Shown here: positions 42,039 through 50,905 of the stretch, one piece after another
Numbering within the stretch: position 1 is the stretch's first letter
Layout: every line of letters starts with the position of its first letter
Origin: Thalassobius sp965218685
GTDB lineage: Bacteria; Pseudomonadota; Alphaproteobacteria; Rhodobacterales; Rhodobacteraceae
DNA: 64,000 bases
Reading direction: 5' to 3'
Assembly: GCF_965218685.1 (NCBI RefSeq)
Contig: NZ_OZ244657.1
Location: forward strand, 1,116,001 to 1,180,000
Program-made: the position numbers and the translations under genes
The notes under the pieces: model-generated
The model's input: only the letters and a program-made list of their open reading frames with translations
The model's database searches: none
What the model was told of the DNA's origin: nothing

Positions 42039-43334
42039 ATGTCCCTTGACCAGCGCCTAAGTGACGAGATTGATGCCCGCCGCGAGGATTTGATCCAACT
42101 GACGGGGGACTTGATCCGTATTCCGACGCTGAACCCTCCGGGCGAAAATTACCGCGAGATTTGCGAATTTCTGGCGGGTCGTTTGCGCTCAAAAGGGTTC
42201 CAGATCGAACTGGTCCGCGCCCATGGCACCCCCGGAGACAGCGAGAAATATCCGCGTTGGAACGTGATTGCCCGGCGCGAGGGGAAACGCTCGGGTGAAT
42301 GTGTGCACTTCAACAGTCATATCGACGTGGTCGATGTTGGGCTGGGCTGGACGACCGATCCGTTCGGTGGCCAGCTTATCGATGGCAAAATCTATGGCCG
42401 CGGTGCCTGTGACATGAAGGGCGGGCTGGCGGCCAGTATCATCGCCGCCGAAGCGTTCATTGATGTGTGCCCGGACTTCGCCGGGGCGATCGAAATCAGC
42501 GGCACGGCGGATGAAGAATCCGGCGGCTTCGGCGGTGTCGCCTATCTGGCCGAGAAGGGGTTCTTTGCGCCCGAACGCGTGCAGCATGTGATCATTCCCG
42601 AGCCGTTGAACAAAGACCGGATTTGCCTGGGCCATCGTGGCGTCTGGTGGGCCGAGATTGAAACCTTTGGCGAGATCGCCCATGGCTCGATGCCGTTTCT
42701 TGGTGATTGCGCGGTGCGCCATATGGGTGCCGTTGTCGAGGAAATGGAGGACAGCCTTTTCCCTGCCCTGGCGCAGAAACGCACGGATATGCCTGTGGTA
42801 CCCGAAGGGGCCAAGCAATCAACGCTGAACATCAACTCGATCCATGGTGGACAGGCCGAAGGGGACGCAGATTTCACCGGTCTGCCCAGCCCGTGCGTGC
42901 CCGACAGTTGCCGGATGGTGATCGATCGCCGGTTCCTGATCGAAGAGGATATCGACGACGTGCAGGCCGAGGTGATGGAGGTGCTGCGCAAGGTCGAAGC
43001 GAGCCGCGAGACCTTTAAGTACGACGTGCGCGAGCTGCACCGCGTTTTGCCGACCATGACCGAAAAAGACGCCCCCATCGTGCAAACGGTGGCGCGGGCG
43101 ATCTTGGATACGATGGGGAAGGATGCGCAATATGTCGTCAGCCCCGGAACTTACGATCAGAAGCATATCGACCGCATCGGCAAGCTGCATAACTGCATTG
43201 CCTATGGTCCGGGGATTTTGGATCTGGCCCACAAACCGGATGAATATGTCGGCGTGGATGATATGCTCGATTCTGCGAAGGTGATGGGCCGGAGCTTGAT
43301 CGAGCTTTTGGCAAGCCCGGAAGAGGCTGCCTGA
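42039..43334 (+). CDS. M20-family amidohydrolase (ArgE/DapE type)
   Basis: 431-residue zinc-dependent deacylase related to acetylornithine deacetylase and succinyl-diaminopimelate desuccinylase. Metal/active residues: NSHIDVVDV with His94 and Asp96, GRGACDMKGG with Asp125 and the catalytic/metal pair in TADEESGG (Glu159/Glu160), with a C-terminal His in YDQKHIDR. GAGGAAA precedes the ATG. It is the first gene of an operon with a peptide-type ABC transporter, aldehyde dehydrogenase and SDR, so it probably releases an amine or amino acid from an imported N-acyl or amide compound rather than serving arginine or lysine synthesis (inference). Confidence 0.88.
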   Translation: MSLDQRLSDEIDARREDLIQLTGDLIRIPTLNPPGENYREICEFLAGRLRSKGFQIELVRAHGTPGDSEKYPRWNVIARREGKRSGECVHFNSHIDVVDVGLGWTTDPFGGQLIDGKIYGRGACDMKGGLAASIIAAEAFIDVCPDFAGAIEISGTADEESGGFGGVAYLAEKGFFAPERVQHVIIPEPLNKDRICLGHRGVWWAEIETFGEIAHGSMPFLGDCAVRHMGAVVEEMEDSLFPALAQKRTDMPVVPEGAKQSTLNINSIHGGQAEGDADFTGLPSPCVPDSCRMVIDRRFLIEEDIDDVQAEVMEVLRKVEASRETFKYDVRELHRVLPTMTEKDAPIVQTVARAILDTMGKDAQYVVSPGTYDQKHIDRIGKLHNCIAYGPGILDLAHKPDEYVGVDDMLDSAKVMGRSLIELLASPEEAA

Positions 43335-43349
43335 ACAATTGGGAGAAAG

Positions 43350-44837
43350 ATGATGACTTTTAACGGACTTAAGACCGGCTTTATCAGCGCTCTTGCGCTG
43401 GCGGCCAGCGTGGGCATGGCCCAGGCGAAAACCGATATCGTCGTGGCGATGCAGCTGGAGCCGCCGCATCTGGACCCGACCTCGGCCGCCGCTGGGGCGA
43501 TCGACTCGGTGTTGTATTCCAACGTGTTCGAGGGCCTGACTCGCTTCGGCGCGGATGGCTCGGTAAACCCTGGTCTGGCCAAAAGCTGGGACATTTCCGA
43601 GGACGGGACCGAGTATACCTTCCATCTGAACGAAGGCGTGATGTTCCACGACGGCACCACCATGGATGCCGAGGATGTGAAATTCAGCCTGGACCGCGCC
43701 CGTGCCGAGGATAGCGCGAACGCTCAGAAAGCGCTGTTCGCGGGTATCACCGACGTGACCGTGGTGGACCCGATGACGGTCAAGGTGACGCTGGACGGGC
43801 CGAACGGGTCTTTCCTGTTCAACATGGCCTGGGGTGACGCGGTGATCGTCGCGCCCGAAAGCATCGAGAACATCAAAACCACACCGATTGGCACCGGCGC
43901 GTTTAAGTTCTCCAACTGGGTGCAGGGCGACAAGATCGACTTGACTAAGAACGCCGACTACTGGGGCACGCCCGCGAAACTGGACAAGGTCAGCTTTAAG
44001 TTCATCAGCGATCCGACAGCCGCTTTTGCCGCCGTGATGGCCGAGGATGTGAACGCCTTTGTTGGCTTCCCCGCGCCGGAAAACCTGCCTCAGTTCGAGG
44101 CCGATCCGCGTTTCCAGGTGCTGGTTGGCTCGACCGAGGGTGAGACGATCCTGTCCACCAACAACAAGATGCCGCCGTTGGACAACGTGAAGGTCCGCGC
44201 CGCCGTGGCTCATGCGATCGACCGTCAGGCCATCATTGATGGTGCGATGTTCGGCTATGGCACGCCCATCGGCACCCATTTTGCGCCGCACAATCCCGAC
44301 TATGTCGATCTGACCGGGAACAGCGCCTATGATCCCGATATGGCCAAGAAACTGCTGGCCGAGGCGGGCTATCCGGACGGGTTCAAGACCACGCTGAAGC
44401 TGCCGCCGCCGTCCTATGCGCGCCGCGGGGGCGAGATCATCGCGGCCCAGTTGCGAGCCGTGGGGATCGAGGCCGAGATTAGCAACCTGGAATGGGCGCA
44501 ATGGCTGGAGCAGGTGTTCCGCGGTAAGGATTATGGCCTGACCATCGTCAGTCATACCGAACCGTTCGACATCGGCATTTACGCGCGTCCCGATTACTAT
44601 TTCCAGTATGACAGCGCCGTGTTCCAGGCGATGTTCGCGGCCCTGGGTAAGGAAAGCGATCCGGCGCGCCGCAGCGAACTGCTGACTGCGATGCAAGAGA
44701 AGATCTCGGGCGATTATGTGAATGGATATCTGTTCCAGCTGGCCTTCCCGACCGTGGCCAACGCCAAGGTAATGGGGCTGTGGAAAGACGCTCCGACACA
44801 GGCAACCGATATGACCGGCGTCTATTGGGCCGAGTGA
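43350..44837 (+). CDS. Peptide/nickel-type ABC transporter substrate-binding protein (SBP family 5)
   Basis: 495 residues with signal peptide (MMTFNGLKTGFISALALAASVGMAQA). Family 5 pattern: EPPHLDPTSAAAGAIDSVLY near 38, NVFEGLTRFGADGSVNPGLA near 60, FHLNEGVMFHDGTTMDAEDV near 95 and the lobe-closing AGYPDGFKTTLKLP near 345. It binds dipeptides or related small organic ligands in the periplasm. 15 bases after the M20 gene, and followed by a strong hairpin ahead of the permease genes, suggesting it is made in excess of them. Confidence 0.92.
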   Translation: MMTFNGLKTGFISALALAASVGMAQAKTDIVVAMQLEPPHLDPTSAAAGAIDSVLYSNVFEGLTRFGADGSVNPGLAKSWDISEDGTEYTFHLNEGVMFHDGTTMDAEDVKFSLDRARAEDSANAQKALFAGITDVTVVDPMTVKVTLDGPNGSFLFNMAWGDAVIVAPESIENIKTTPIGTGAFKFSNWVQGDKIDLTKNADYWGTPAKLDKVSFKFISDPTAAFAAVMAEDVNAFVGFPAPENLPQFEADPRFQVLVGSTEGETILSTNNKMPPLDNVKVRAAVAHAIDRQAIIDGAMFGYGTPIGTHFAPHNPDYVDLTGNSAYDPDMAKKLLAEAGYPDGFKTTLKLPPPSYARRGGEIIAAQLRAVGIEAEISNLEWAQWLEQVFRGKDYGLTIVSHTEPFDIGIYARPDYYFQYDSAVFQAMFAALGKESDPARRSELLTAMQEKISGDYVNGYLFQLAFPTVANAKVMGLWKDAPTQATDMTGVYWAE

Positions 44838-44847
44838 TCCAAACACC

Positions 44848-44878
44848 GACGTTCGCGCGGACCCTTCGCGCGGACGTC
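44848..44878 (+). promoter_or_regulatory. Intercistronic hairpin after the peptide-type binding protein
   Basis: GACGTTCGCGCG pairs with CGCGCGGACGTC (12 bp including one T-G wobble) around GACCCTT. No T-run. Located ten bases after the stop of the binding-protein gene and 24 bases before the first permease; expected to protect the upstream mRNA segment or reduce read-through. Confidence 0.65.
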
Positions 44879-44901
44879 ATAGAAGCTGGGTGCCGGGCGA
44901 C

Positions 44902-45849
44902 ATGCTGCGCTATTTCCTGAAACGATTGGTGTCTTTGGTGCTTAGCCTTGGCGTTGCCTCGCTGGTGATCTTCTTTGCGCTCGAGGTCGTGCCAGGTGAT
45001 CCGGCGGCCTATATGCTGGGGATCAACGCCCAAGAGGACACGCTGGCCGCGTTGCGCGACGAACTGGGCCTGAATGGATCGGTTCTGGAGCGCTATCTGT
45101 CCTGGGTTGGCGGAATGCTGTCCGGTGATTTCGGCACGTCCTATACCTATCGCACGCCGGTGGCCGAGATGATCGGCGAGAGGTTGTGGATTTCCCTGCC
45201 TCTGGCGCTGTATGCGCTGTCGCTCAGCACGTTGATCGCTTTTCCCGCCGGGATCTGGGCTGCGTCCAAGCGTGGCTCGGTCGTGGATGTGACGGTGATG
45301 GGGGTGACGCAGTTGGGCGTGGCCATTCCGAATTTCTGGTTCGCGATGCTGATGGTGCTGGTCTTCGCGATCAATCTACGCTGGTTCAGCGCGGGCGGTT
45401 TCGTCGGCTGGGACGCCGGTTTCTTCGCCGCCCTGAAATCGCTGACCTTGCCTGCGGTGGCGCTGGCGCTTCCGCAAGCCAGTATTCTGGCACGGGTGAT
45501 GCGGTCTTCATTGCTGGATACACTAAGCGAGGATTTCGTCCGCACCGCCCGCGCTAAGGGGCTTAGCAAACGGCAGGCCCTTTGGCGCCACGCGCTGCGC
45601 AACGCATTGATCCCGGTTCTGACGATCATCGGTCTGCAGTTTTCGTTCCTGTTGGCCGGCGCGATCATCATCGAGAATGTTTTCTTCCTGCCCGGTCTGG
45701 GCCGACTGGTGTTCCAGTCCATTTCAGCGCGCGATCTGATCGTCGTTGAATCCGTGGTGATGCTGCTGGTCTTTGCGGTGATCATGGTGAATTTCGCGGT
45801 GGACATGGCCTATGCTTTGGTTGATCCGCGGTTAAGGGGGCGGCGCTGA
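44902..45849 (+). CDS. Peptide-type ABC transporter permease (DppB family)
   Basis: 315 residues, about six membrane helices. Starts MLRYFLKRLVSLVLSLGVAS as is usual for DppB/OppB; GDFGTSYTYRTPVAEMI near 80 and the coupling motif ARVMRSSLLDTLSEDFVRTA then RAKGL near 200 contact the ATPase. An upstream GTG (44890) is an alternative start. The stop overlaps the next ATG by one base. Part of the M20/ABC operon. Confidence 0.93.
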   Translation: MLRYFLKRLVSLVLSLGVASLVIFFALEVVPGDPAAYMLGINAQEDTLAALRDELGLNGSVLERYLSWVGGMLSGDFGTSYTYRTPVAEMIGERLWISLPLALYALSLSTLIAFPAGIWAASKRGSVVDVTVMGVTQLGVAIPNFWFAMLMVLVFAINLRWFSAGGFVGWDAGFFAALKSLTLPAVALALPQASILARVMRSSLLDTLSEDFVRTARAKGLSKRQALWRHALRNALIPVLTIIGLQFSFLLAGAIIIENVFFLPGLGRLVFQSISARDLIVVESVVMLLVFAVIMVNFAVDMAYALVDPRLRGRR

Positions 45850-46667
45850 TGGGCAATCGCAACCTCTGGATCGGAGCCATCCTGACCGGCATTTTCGCGG
45901 GCGCCGCCCTGCTCAGCTTTCTCTGGGTGCCCTATGAGGTCACCGGCATGGACATCGCGAATAAGATCAAATCGCCCACGGCCGCGCATCCCCTTGGGAC
46001 CGACCATTTCGGCCGTGATATCCTTAGCATGATCATGGTGGGGGCACGGACCTCGATCGCTGTAGCGCTTGTCGCTGTCGGGATCGGGATGGGGATTGGC
46101 GTGCCGCTGGGGCTGGCCGCCGCTGCCCGCAAAGGTGGCCTGATGGACGAACTGATCATGCGCGGAAACGATCTGGTTTTCGCCTTTCCCAGCCTGTTGA
46201 TCGCAATCATGATCACTGCCGTTTTCGGGGCCTCGGCTCTGAACGCGATCATCGCCATTGGCATTTTCAACATTCCGGTTTTCGCGCGTCTGACCCGCTC
46301 GGGCGCTCTCAGCCTGTGGACGCGCGATTATGTGATGGCCGCGCGGGTTTCGGGCAAATCAGCGGCGCATATCTCGGTCGAACATATTCTGCCCAACGTG
46401 CTTAACTTGTTGATTGTGCAGGGAACTATTCAGTTTTCTTTGGGTATCCTGGCCGAGGCAGGCCTTAGCTATGTTGGGCTGGGTGCGCAACCTCCGACGC
46501 CCTCGTGGGGGCGGATGCTGGCGGACAGCCAGACGATGATTTCCTTTGCTCCGCATATGGCGCTGTTCCCCGGCCTTGCGATCCTGCTCACGGTTCTGGG
46601 TCTGAACCTGATGGGCGATGGGCTGCGCGATCTGCTGGATCCCAAACTGCGGAGGGCGCGGACATGA
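45849..46667 (+). CDS. Peptide-type ABC transporter permease (DppC family)
   Basis: 272 residues. HPLGTDHFGRDILSMIMVGA near 50 is the DppC/OppC signature, followed by RSGALSLWTRDYVMAARVSG near 155 (EAA-type coupling loop) and GLGAQPPTPSWGRMLAD near 210. It forms the channel with the preceding DppB-type protein. One-base overlap upstream and ATGA overlap with the ATPase gene downstream. Confidence 0.93.
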   Translation: MGNRNLWIGAILTGIFAGAALLSFLWVPYEVTGMDIANKIKSPTAAHPLGTDHFGRDILSMIMVGARTSIAVALVAVGIGMGIGVPLGLAAAARKGGLMDELIMRGNDLVFAFPSLLIAIMITAVFGASALNAIIAIGIFNIPVFARLTRSGALSLWTRDYVMAARVSGKSAAHISVEHILPNVLNLLIVQGTIQFSLGILAEAGLSYVGLGAQPPTPSWGRMLADSQTMISFAPHMALFPGLAILLTVLGLNLMGDGLRDLLDPKLRRART

Positions 46668-48277
46668 GCCTGCTGCAGATCGAAGGGCTTAACCTGGCCA
46701 TCCACGGCACGCCGATCCTGAAAAACGTCGGGTTATCCGTTGCGCCCGGTCAGATCGTCGGCGTGATCGGTGAAAGCGGATCCGGCAAGTCGATGACGGC
46801 ATTTTCGGCCCTTAATCTGCTTCCAAACGGTTCCGTATGTTCGGGGCAGGTAAAGCTGAACGGACAAGATGTTCTGGACCTTTCCGAACCCGAGATGTGT
46901 CGCTTGCGTGGCCGCGATGTCGGCATGGTTTTTCAGGAACCGATGACCGCCTTGAACCCGATCAAAACGATTGGAGACCAAGTTGCGGAAACGATCCTGG
47001 TACACGAGAAAGTCTCTCGGTCCGAGGCCATGTCGCGTGCGGCTGACGCCCTGGCCAGGGCCGAGCTGCCCCAGGATAAGTTCCCGCTTGGCCGGTATCC
47101 GCACGAGTTGTCGGGTGGCCAACGCCAGCGCGTGGTGATCGCCATGGCCATCGCTCTGCGCCCAAAATTACTGATCGCGGACGAGCCGACAACGGCGTTG
47201 GATGTAACGACCCAGGCGCAAATTCTGACCCTGTTGCGCCGGCTGGTGCAACAAGAAGGAATGGGCCTTTTGCTGATCAGCCACGACCTTGCCGTGGTTG
47301 CAGATTTAGCCGATGAAATCGTGATCATGCGAGCCGGAGAAGTGGTGGAATCCGGCCCTGCGGACTGGCTTTTGCGCAACATGCAGCACCCTTATTCCAA
47401 AGCGCTGCTAGAAGCTTCGACGCATCAACCCGACCGTGCTGAGGCCGATCAGACAGACGTTCTTTTGGATGTTCGAAAAGTTGTCCGCGATTACACGATT
47501 CACCGCAAAGGCTGGTGGGGCGGCACTCAGACATTTCGTGCGGTAAAGGGGGTTAGCTTTCAGCTGAAGAAGGGTGAAAGCCTGGGATTGGTCGGGGAAT
47601 CCGGCTGTGGCAAGTCCACGCTGACGCGGGCGATTTTGGGGCTTGAGGATATCCAGGGAGGCGAAATAATCGCTTTTGATCAACCGGTTGGGCGATCATT
47701 CCCGAATGCACTGCGGGCGGGTATCCAGGTTGTGTTCCAGGACCCCTACAGCAGTTTTAATCCGCGCTGGAAAGTTGCTCGACTGGTGGCCGAACCGTTT
47801 CATTTGATGAAAAACCGGCCCTCGGACTGGCGCGACCGGGTGGCCAAAGTCCTGGAGGATGTGGGCATCGGAGCCGAGGCGATGGATCGCTACATCCACG
47901 AATTCAGTGGCGGGCAGCGGCAGCGGATCGCCATCGCGCGGGCCCTAATTTTGCGCCCCGATATCGTGATTTTGGATGAGGCGGTCAGTGCCCTGGATGT
48001 CAGCATCCGTGCGCAGATTCTGGACCTGCTGGCGAAGCTGCAGACGGACTATCATCTGTCCTATCTGTTCATCAGTCATGACCTTAGCGTGGTGCGGTCC
48101 ATCACCGACCGGGTGATGGTGATGCGTGCAGGCGAGATCGTCGAGCAAGGGCCGACAGACACCGTCTTTGCATCACCTCAACACGAGTACACCAGACAAC
48201 TGATTGCCGCGGCGCCGACCTTACCCGAGGATGTCGCGAAAGGAGGAAATGATGAGCGAGCTGAACCTGTGGTTTGA
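46664..48277 (+). CDS. Fused peptide-type ABC transporter ATPase (DppD-DppF double domain)
   Basis: 537 residues with two complete ABC domains. First: Walker A GESGSGKSM at 36-44, signature LSGGQRQRV near 150, Walker B LLIADEPT near 170. Second: Walker A GESGCGKST near 310, signature FSGGQRQRI near 415, Walker B IVILDEAVSALD near 435, with AAPTLP near the C-terminus. The first domain corresponds to DppD, the second to DppF. Fusion of both is common in proteobacterial glutathione- and peptide-type systems (GsiA-like). Start ATG overlaps the permease stop; its end overlaps the aldehyde dehydrogenase by 26 bases. Confidence 0.94.
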   Translation: MSLLQIEGLNLAIHGTPILKNVGLSVAPGQIVGVIGESGSGKSMTAFSALNLLPNGSVCSGQVKLNGQDVLDLSEPEMCRLRGRDVGMVFQEPMTALNPIKTIGDQVAETILVHEKVSRSEAMSRAADALARAELPQDKFPLGRYPHELSGGQRQRVVIAMAIALRPKLLIADEPTTALDVTTQAQILTLLRRLVQQEGMGLLLISHDLAVVADLADEIVIMRAGEVVESGPADWLLRNMQHPYSKALLEASTHQPDRAEADQTDVLLDVRKVVRDYTIHRKGWWGGTQTFRAVKGVSFQLKKGESLGLVGESGCGKSTLTRAILGLEDIQGGEIIAFDQPVGRSFPNALRAGIQVVFQDPYSSFNPRWKVARLVAEPFHLMKNRPSDWRDRVAKVLEDVGIGAEAMDRYIHEFSGGQRQRIAIARALILRPDIVILDEAVSALDVSIRAQILDLLAKLQTDYHLSYLFISHDLSVVRSITDRVMVMRAGEIVEQGPTDTVFASPQHEYTRQLIAAAPTLPEDVAKGGNDERAEPVV

Positions 48278-49703
48278 CCCCGCGAAATGCCTGATCAACG
48301 GGGAATGGGTGGCTCCGGCCTCGGGGCAGGTATTGCCGTTGATGGACCCATCGACCGGGGCCGAAATCGGTACGATCGCGCGTGGCGGAGCCGAGGATAT
48401 CGACGCCGCGATTGACGCTGCGCGGACGGCATTTGAAGGCGAATGGGGGCGGACTCCGGCCGCCGTACGGGGGCGTATACTTTTGCGGCTTCGGGACATG
48501 GTTCTGGAGCGCGCAGACGATCTGGCGCGGATCGAGGCCATCGACGTTGGCAAGCCGCTGAAGCAGGCGCGGGCCGATGCGATTGCCTTGGCGCGATACT
48601 GCGAATTCTATGGCGGAGCAGCCGACAAACTACATGGTGAGACGATCCCTTACCTGGATGGCTACACCGTCTATACCCTGCGCGAGCCGCATGGGGTGAC
48701 CGGCCACATTGTGCCGTGGAACTATCCGATGCAGATCATCGGTCGGTCAGTTGGGGCGGCCTTGGCAACGGGCAATGCCTGCGTACTGAAACCGGCCGAA
48801 GATGCCTGTCTGACCGCGCTGGCCTTTGCGGACATGGCCAAAGAGGCGGGCCTGCCCGATGGCGTGTTGAACGTGGTGCCTGGTTTGGGATCCGAGGCCG
48901 GAGCCGCGCTGAGCGCCTCGGACAAGATCGACCACATCAGCTTTACCGGTTCGGTGGCGACCGGGGTGCAGGTTCAGATGTCTGCTGCGCCGAACGTGGT
49001 GCCAGTGACGTTGGAACTGGGGGGCAAGTCGCCTCAGATCGTGTTCGAGGATGCCGATCTGGATGCCGCGCTGCCCTTTTTGGTGAACGCAGGCATTCAG
49101 AATGCGGGGCAGACGTGTTCGGCCTCGAGCCGCATCCTGGTGCACCGCGCGCTGCATGACGAGGTGCTGGAGCGGATGGCCGCGCGATACGGTCAACTGC
49201 GTGTGGGCCCCGCGATGGCCGATCTGGATGTCGGGCCGCTGATCTCGGCAAAGCAACGGGGGATCGTCAGTGATTTCTTGTCGTTGGGCCAGGATCTGGA
49301 AACCGCCGCCCAAGGCGTTCTGCAAGACGCGCCAGAGGGGGGGCATTTCGTTCGTCCCACGCTGTTTGCCGGTGTCACTCCTCAGCACGTTCTGGCACAG
49401 GATGAAGTGTTCGGCCCCGTACAGGTAGTCATACCCTTTGACGACGAAGATCAGGCCGTCGCGATCGCCAATGGCACCGAATATGGGCTTGTCGCTTCGA
49501 TCTGGTCGCAAAACGGTGCGCGGCAGATGCGCATGGCCAAACGCATTCGCACGGGTCAGGTGTTCATCAACAACTACGGCGCTGGTGGCGGCGTTGAACT
49601 GCCCTTTGGCGGTATGGGGAAATCAGGCCACGGGCGCGAGAAAGGTTTCGAGGCGATGTACGGCTTTACCACGTTAAAAACAGTGGCGGCGCTGCATGGC
49701 TGA
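48252..49703 (+). CDS. NAD(P)-dependent aldehyde dehydrogenase
   Basis: 483-residue ALDH superfamily member. GGAGG stands five bases before the chosen ATG (a second ATG three bases earlier is too close). Motifs: IVPWNYPMQIIGRSVGAALA near 150, LELGGKSPQIVFEDADLD with the catalytic Glu near 255, and NAGQTCSASSRILVHR with the catalytic Cys near 285; PFGGMGKSGHGREKGFEAM near 455. Similarity is to betaine/aminobutyraldehyde-type enzymes, fitting oxidation of an aminoaldehyde released in this pathway. Its start lies within the end of the ATPase gene. Confidence 0.92.
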   Translation: MSELNLWFDPAKCLINGEWVAPASGQVLPLMDPSTGAEIGTIARGGAEDIDAAIDAARTAFEGEWGRTPAAVRGRILLRLRDMVLERADDLARIEAIDVGKPLKQARADAIALARYCEFYGGAADKLHGETIPYLDGYTVYTLREPHGVTGHIVPWNYPMQIIGRSVGAALATGNACVLKPAEDACLTALAFADMAKEAGLPDGVLNVVPGLGSEAGAALSASDKIDHISFTGSVATGVQVQMSAAPNVVPVTLELGGKSPQIVFEDADLDAALPFLVNAGIQNAGQTCSASSRILVHRALHDEVLERMAARYGQLRVGPAMADLDVGPLISAKQRGIVSDFLSLGQDLETAAQGVLQDAPEGGHFVRPTLFAGVTPQHVLAQDEVFGPVQVVIPFDDEDQAVAIANGTEYGLVASIWSQNGARQMRMAKRIRTGQVFINNYGAGGGVELPFGGMGKSGHGREKGFEAMYGFTTLKTVAALHG

Positions 49704-50160
49704 AACACGTCCGCCGCAGCGACTGGAAAAGATCTCGCGTGCTGTCCGGACATTCCTGGAGCCCTACTGGGCGGCCTGGCATCGCCGGGGTGGCAGTCCC
49801 AACAAGCTGACGCTGAGCCAGGGGATGTGCGGGCGTTCCAGCCTGTTCCTGCGCGACGTATTGCGATCCGAGGGGGAGCAGGCAGATTTCGTGATCGGCA
49901 GCCCAAGTGAGGGGCCGCAGGGGTATCGGTTCGAGGGCGTTTGGCGCGGACATGCCTGGGTTCAAAGCGGGGATTGGATTGTCGACGTCACCGCAGATCA
50001 GTTCGGAAAGCCGGACGTGGTGATCACCCCGGTGGGGGATGAAAAATACAAGGCAGGCCAGGACACGGCCATGCCAGAGATCAAGGCTCAGCGTCAGCAG
50101 ATGGCGCAGGAACTAATGAGCAAATGGGTCGAACAAATGGGAGATATGCATGAGACTTGA
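49696..50160 (+). CDS. Small transglutaminase-like cysteine protein of unknown function
   Basis: 154 residues, no signal peptide. I do not recognise a named family, but the order GMCGRSSLFLRDVL (Cys45), RGHAWVQSGDW (His86), IVDVTADQFG (Asp97) gives a Cys-His-Asp triad in the layout of the transglutaminase/NlpC-like papain fold. It overlaps the aldehyde dehydrogenase stop by 8 bases and the SDR start by 11, so it is a genuine operon member, possibly an amidase or peptidase acting on the transported substrate. The last 40 residues are charged and helical (EIKAQRQQMAQELMSKW). Confidence 0.7.
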   Translation: MAETRPPQRLEKISRAVRTFLEPYWAAWHRRGGSPNKLTLSQGMCGRSSLFLRDVLRSEGEQADFVIGSPSEGPQGYRFEGVWRGHAWVQSGDWIVDVTADQFGKPDVVITPVGDEKYKAGQDTAMPEIKAQRQQMAQELMSKWVEQMGDMHET

Positions 50161-50890
50161 GGGAAAACGCGCGATCGTCACCGGGGGTGCCAGCGGCTTT
50201 GGCGCCGGCATCGTGCGCAAGTTCGCGGCCGAAGGGGCGCAGGTAATGGTCGCTGATCTGAACATCGATCTGGCGCAAACAGTCGCGTCCGAGGTTGCCG
50301 GCATCGCCGTTCAGGTGGACGTTGCCAGCGCAGACAGCGTGGCCGCCTTGGCCGACAAGGTGCAGGCTGATTGGGGCGGTGTGGACGTCATCGTCAACAA
50401 CGCTGGCATCACCCATTTACCCAAACCGATGGAGACCGTCTCGGACGAGGAATTCGACCGAGTTTTCAACGTGAACTGCAAAAGCGTCTACCTGATGGCG
50501 CGGGCTTTCAACGGTATGATGATCCAGGCTGGGGCGGGTGCGGTCCTGAATGTGGCCTCGACAGCGGGGCTGAGCCCGCGGCCCAATCTGAACTGGTACA
50601 ATGCGTCAAAAGGATGGATGATCACCGCGACGAAAACCATGGCGGTCGAGCTGGCACCCAAGGGGATCCGGGTGAACGCCCTGTGTCCCGTCGCGGGCGA
50701 GACACCTCTTCTGGCCAGCTTCTTGGGCGAGGACACGCCCGAGATGCGCGCTAAGTTCCTGTCGACGATTCCCATCGGCCGGTTCTCGACCCCCGAGGAT
50801 CTGGGCAATGCAGCGTGTTTCCTGTGTTCGGACGAGGCCAGCATGATTACCGGCGTCGCGATGGAAGTCGACGGTGGCCGCTGTATCTGA
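50150..50890 (+). CDS. Short-chain dehydrogenase/reductase
   Basis: 246-residue classical SDR: AIVTGGASGFGAGIVRKFAA near residue 8, NNAGITHLPKPM near 82, catalytic Ser in NVASTAGLSPRP near 130 and WYNASKGW (Tyr/Lys) near 148; the C-terminus MITGVAMEVDGGRCI is typical. Asp after the second strand (VADLN) indicates NAD use. It is the last gene of the M20/ABC operon before the TSUP permease, 15 bases away. It may oxidise an alcohol to the aldehyde used by the ALDH. Confidence 0.88.
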   Translation: MRLEGKRAIVTGGASGFGAGIVRKFAAEGAQVMVADLNIDLAQTVASEVAGIAVQVDVASADSVAALADKVQADWGGVDVIVNNAGITHLPKPMETVSDEEFDRVFNVNCKSVYLMARAFNGMMIQAGAGAVLNVASTAGLSPRPNLNWYNASKGWMITATKTMAVELAPKGIRVNALCPVAGETPLLASFLGEDTPEMRAKFLSTIPIGRFSTPEDLGNAACFLCSDEASMITGVAMEVDGGRCI

Positions 50891-50905
50891 TCCAATGGCC
50901 CGGTC

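Noticed and set aside
42819..44846. 675-codon minus-strand frame opposite the M20 and binding-protein genes
   Set aside because: Antisense to two well-supported genes and lacking motifs.
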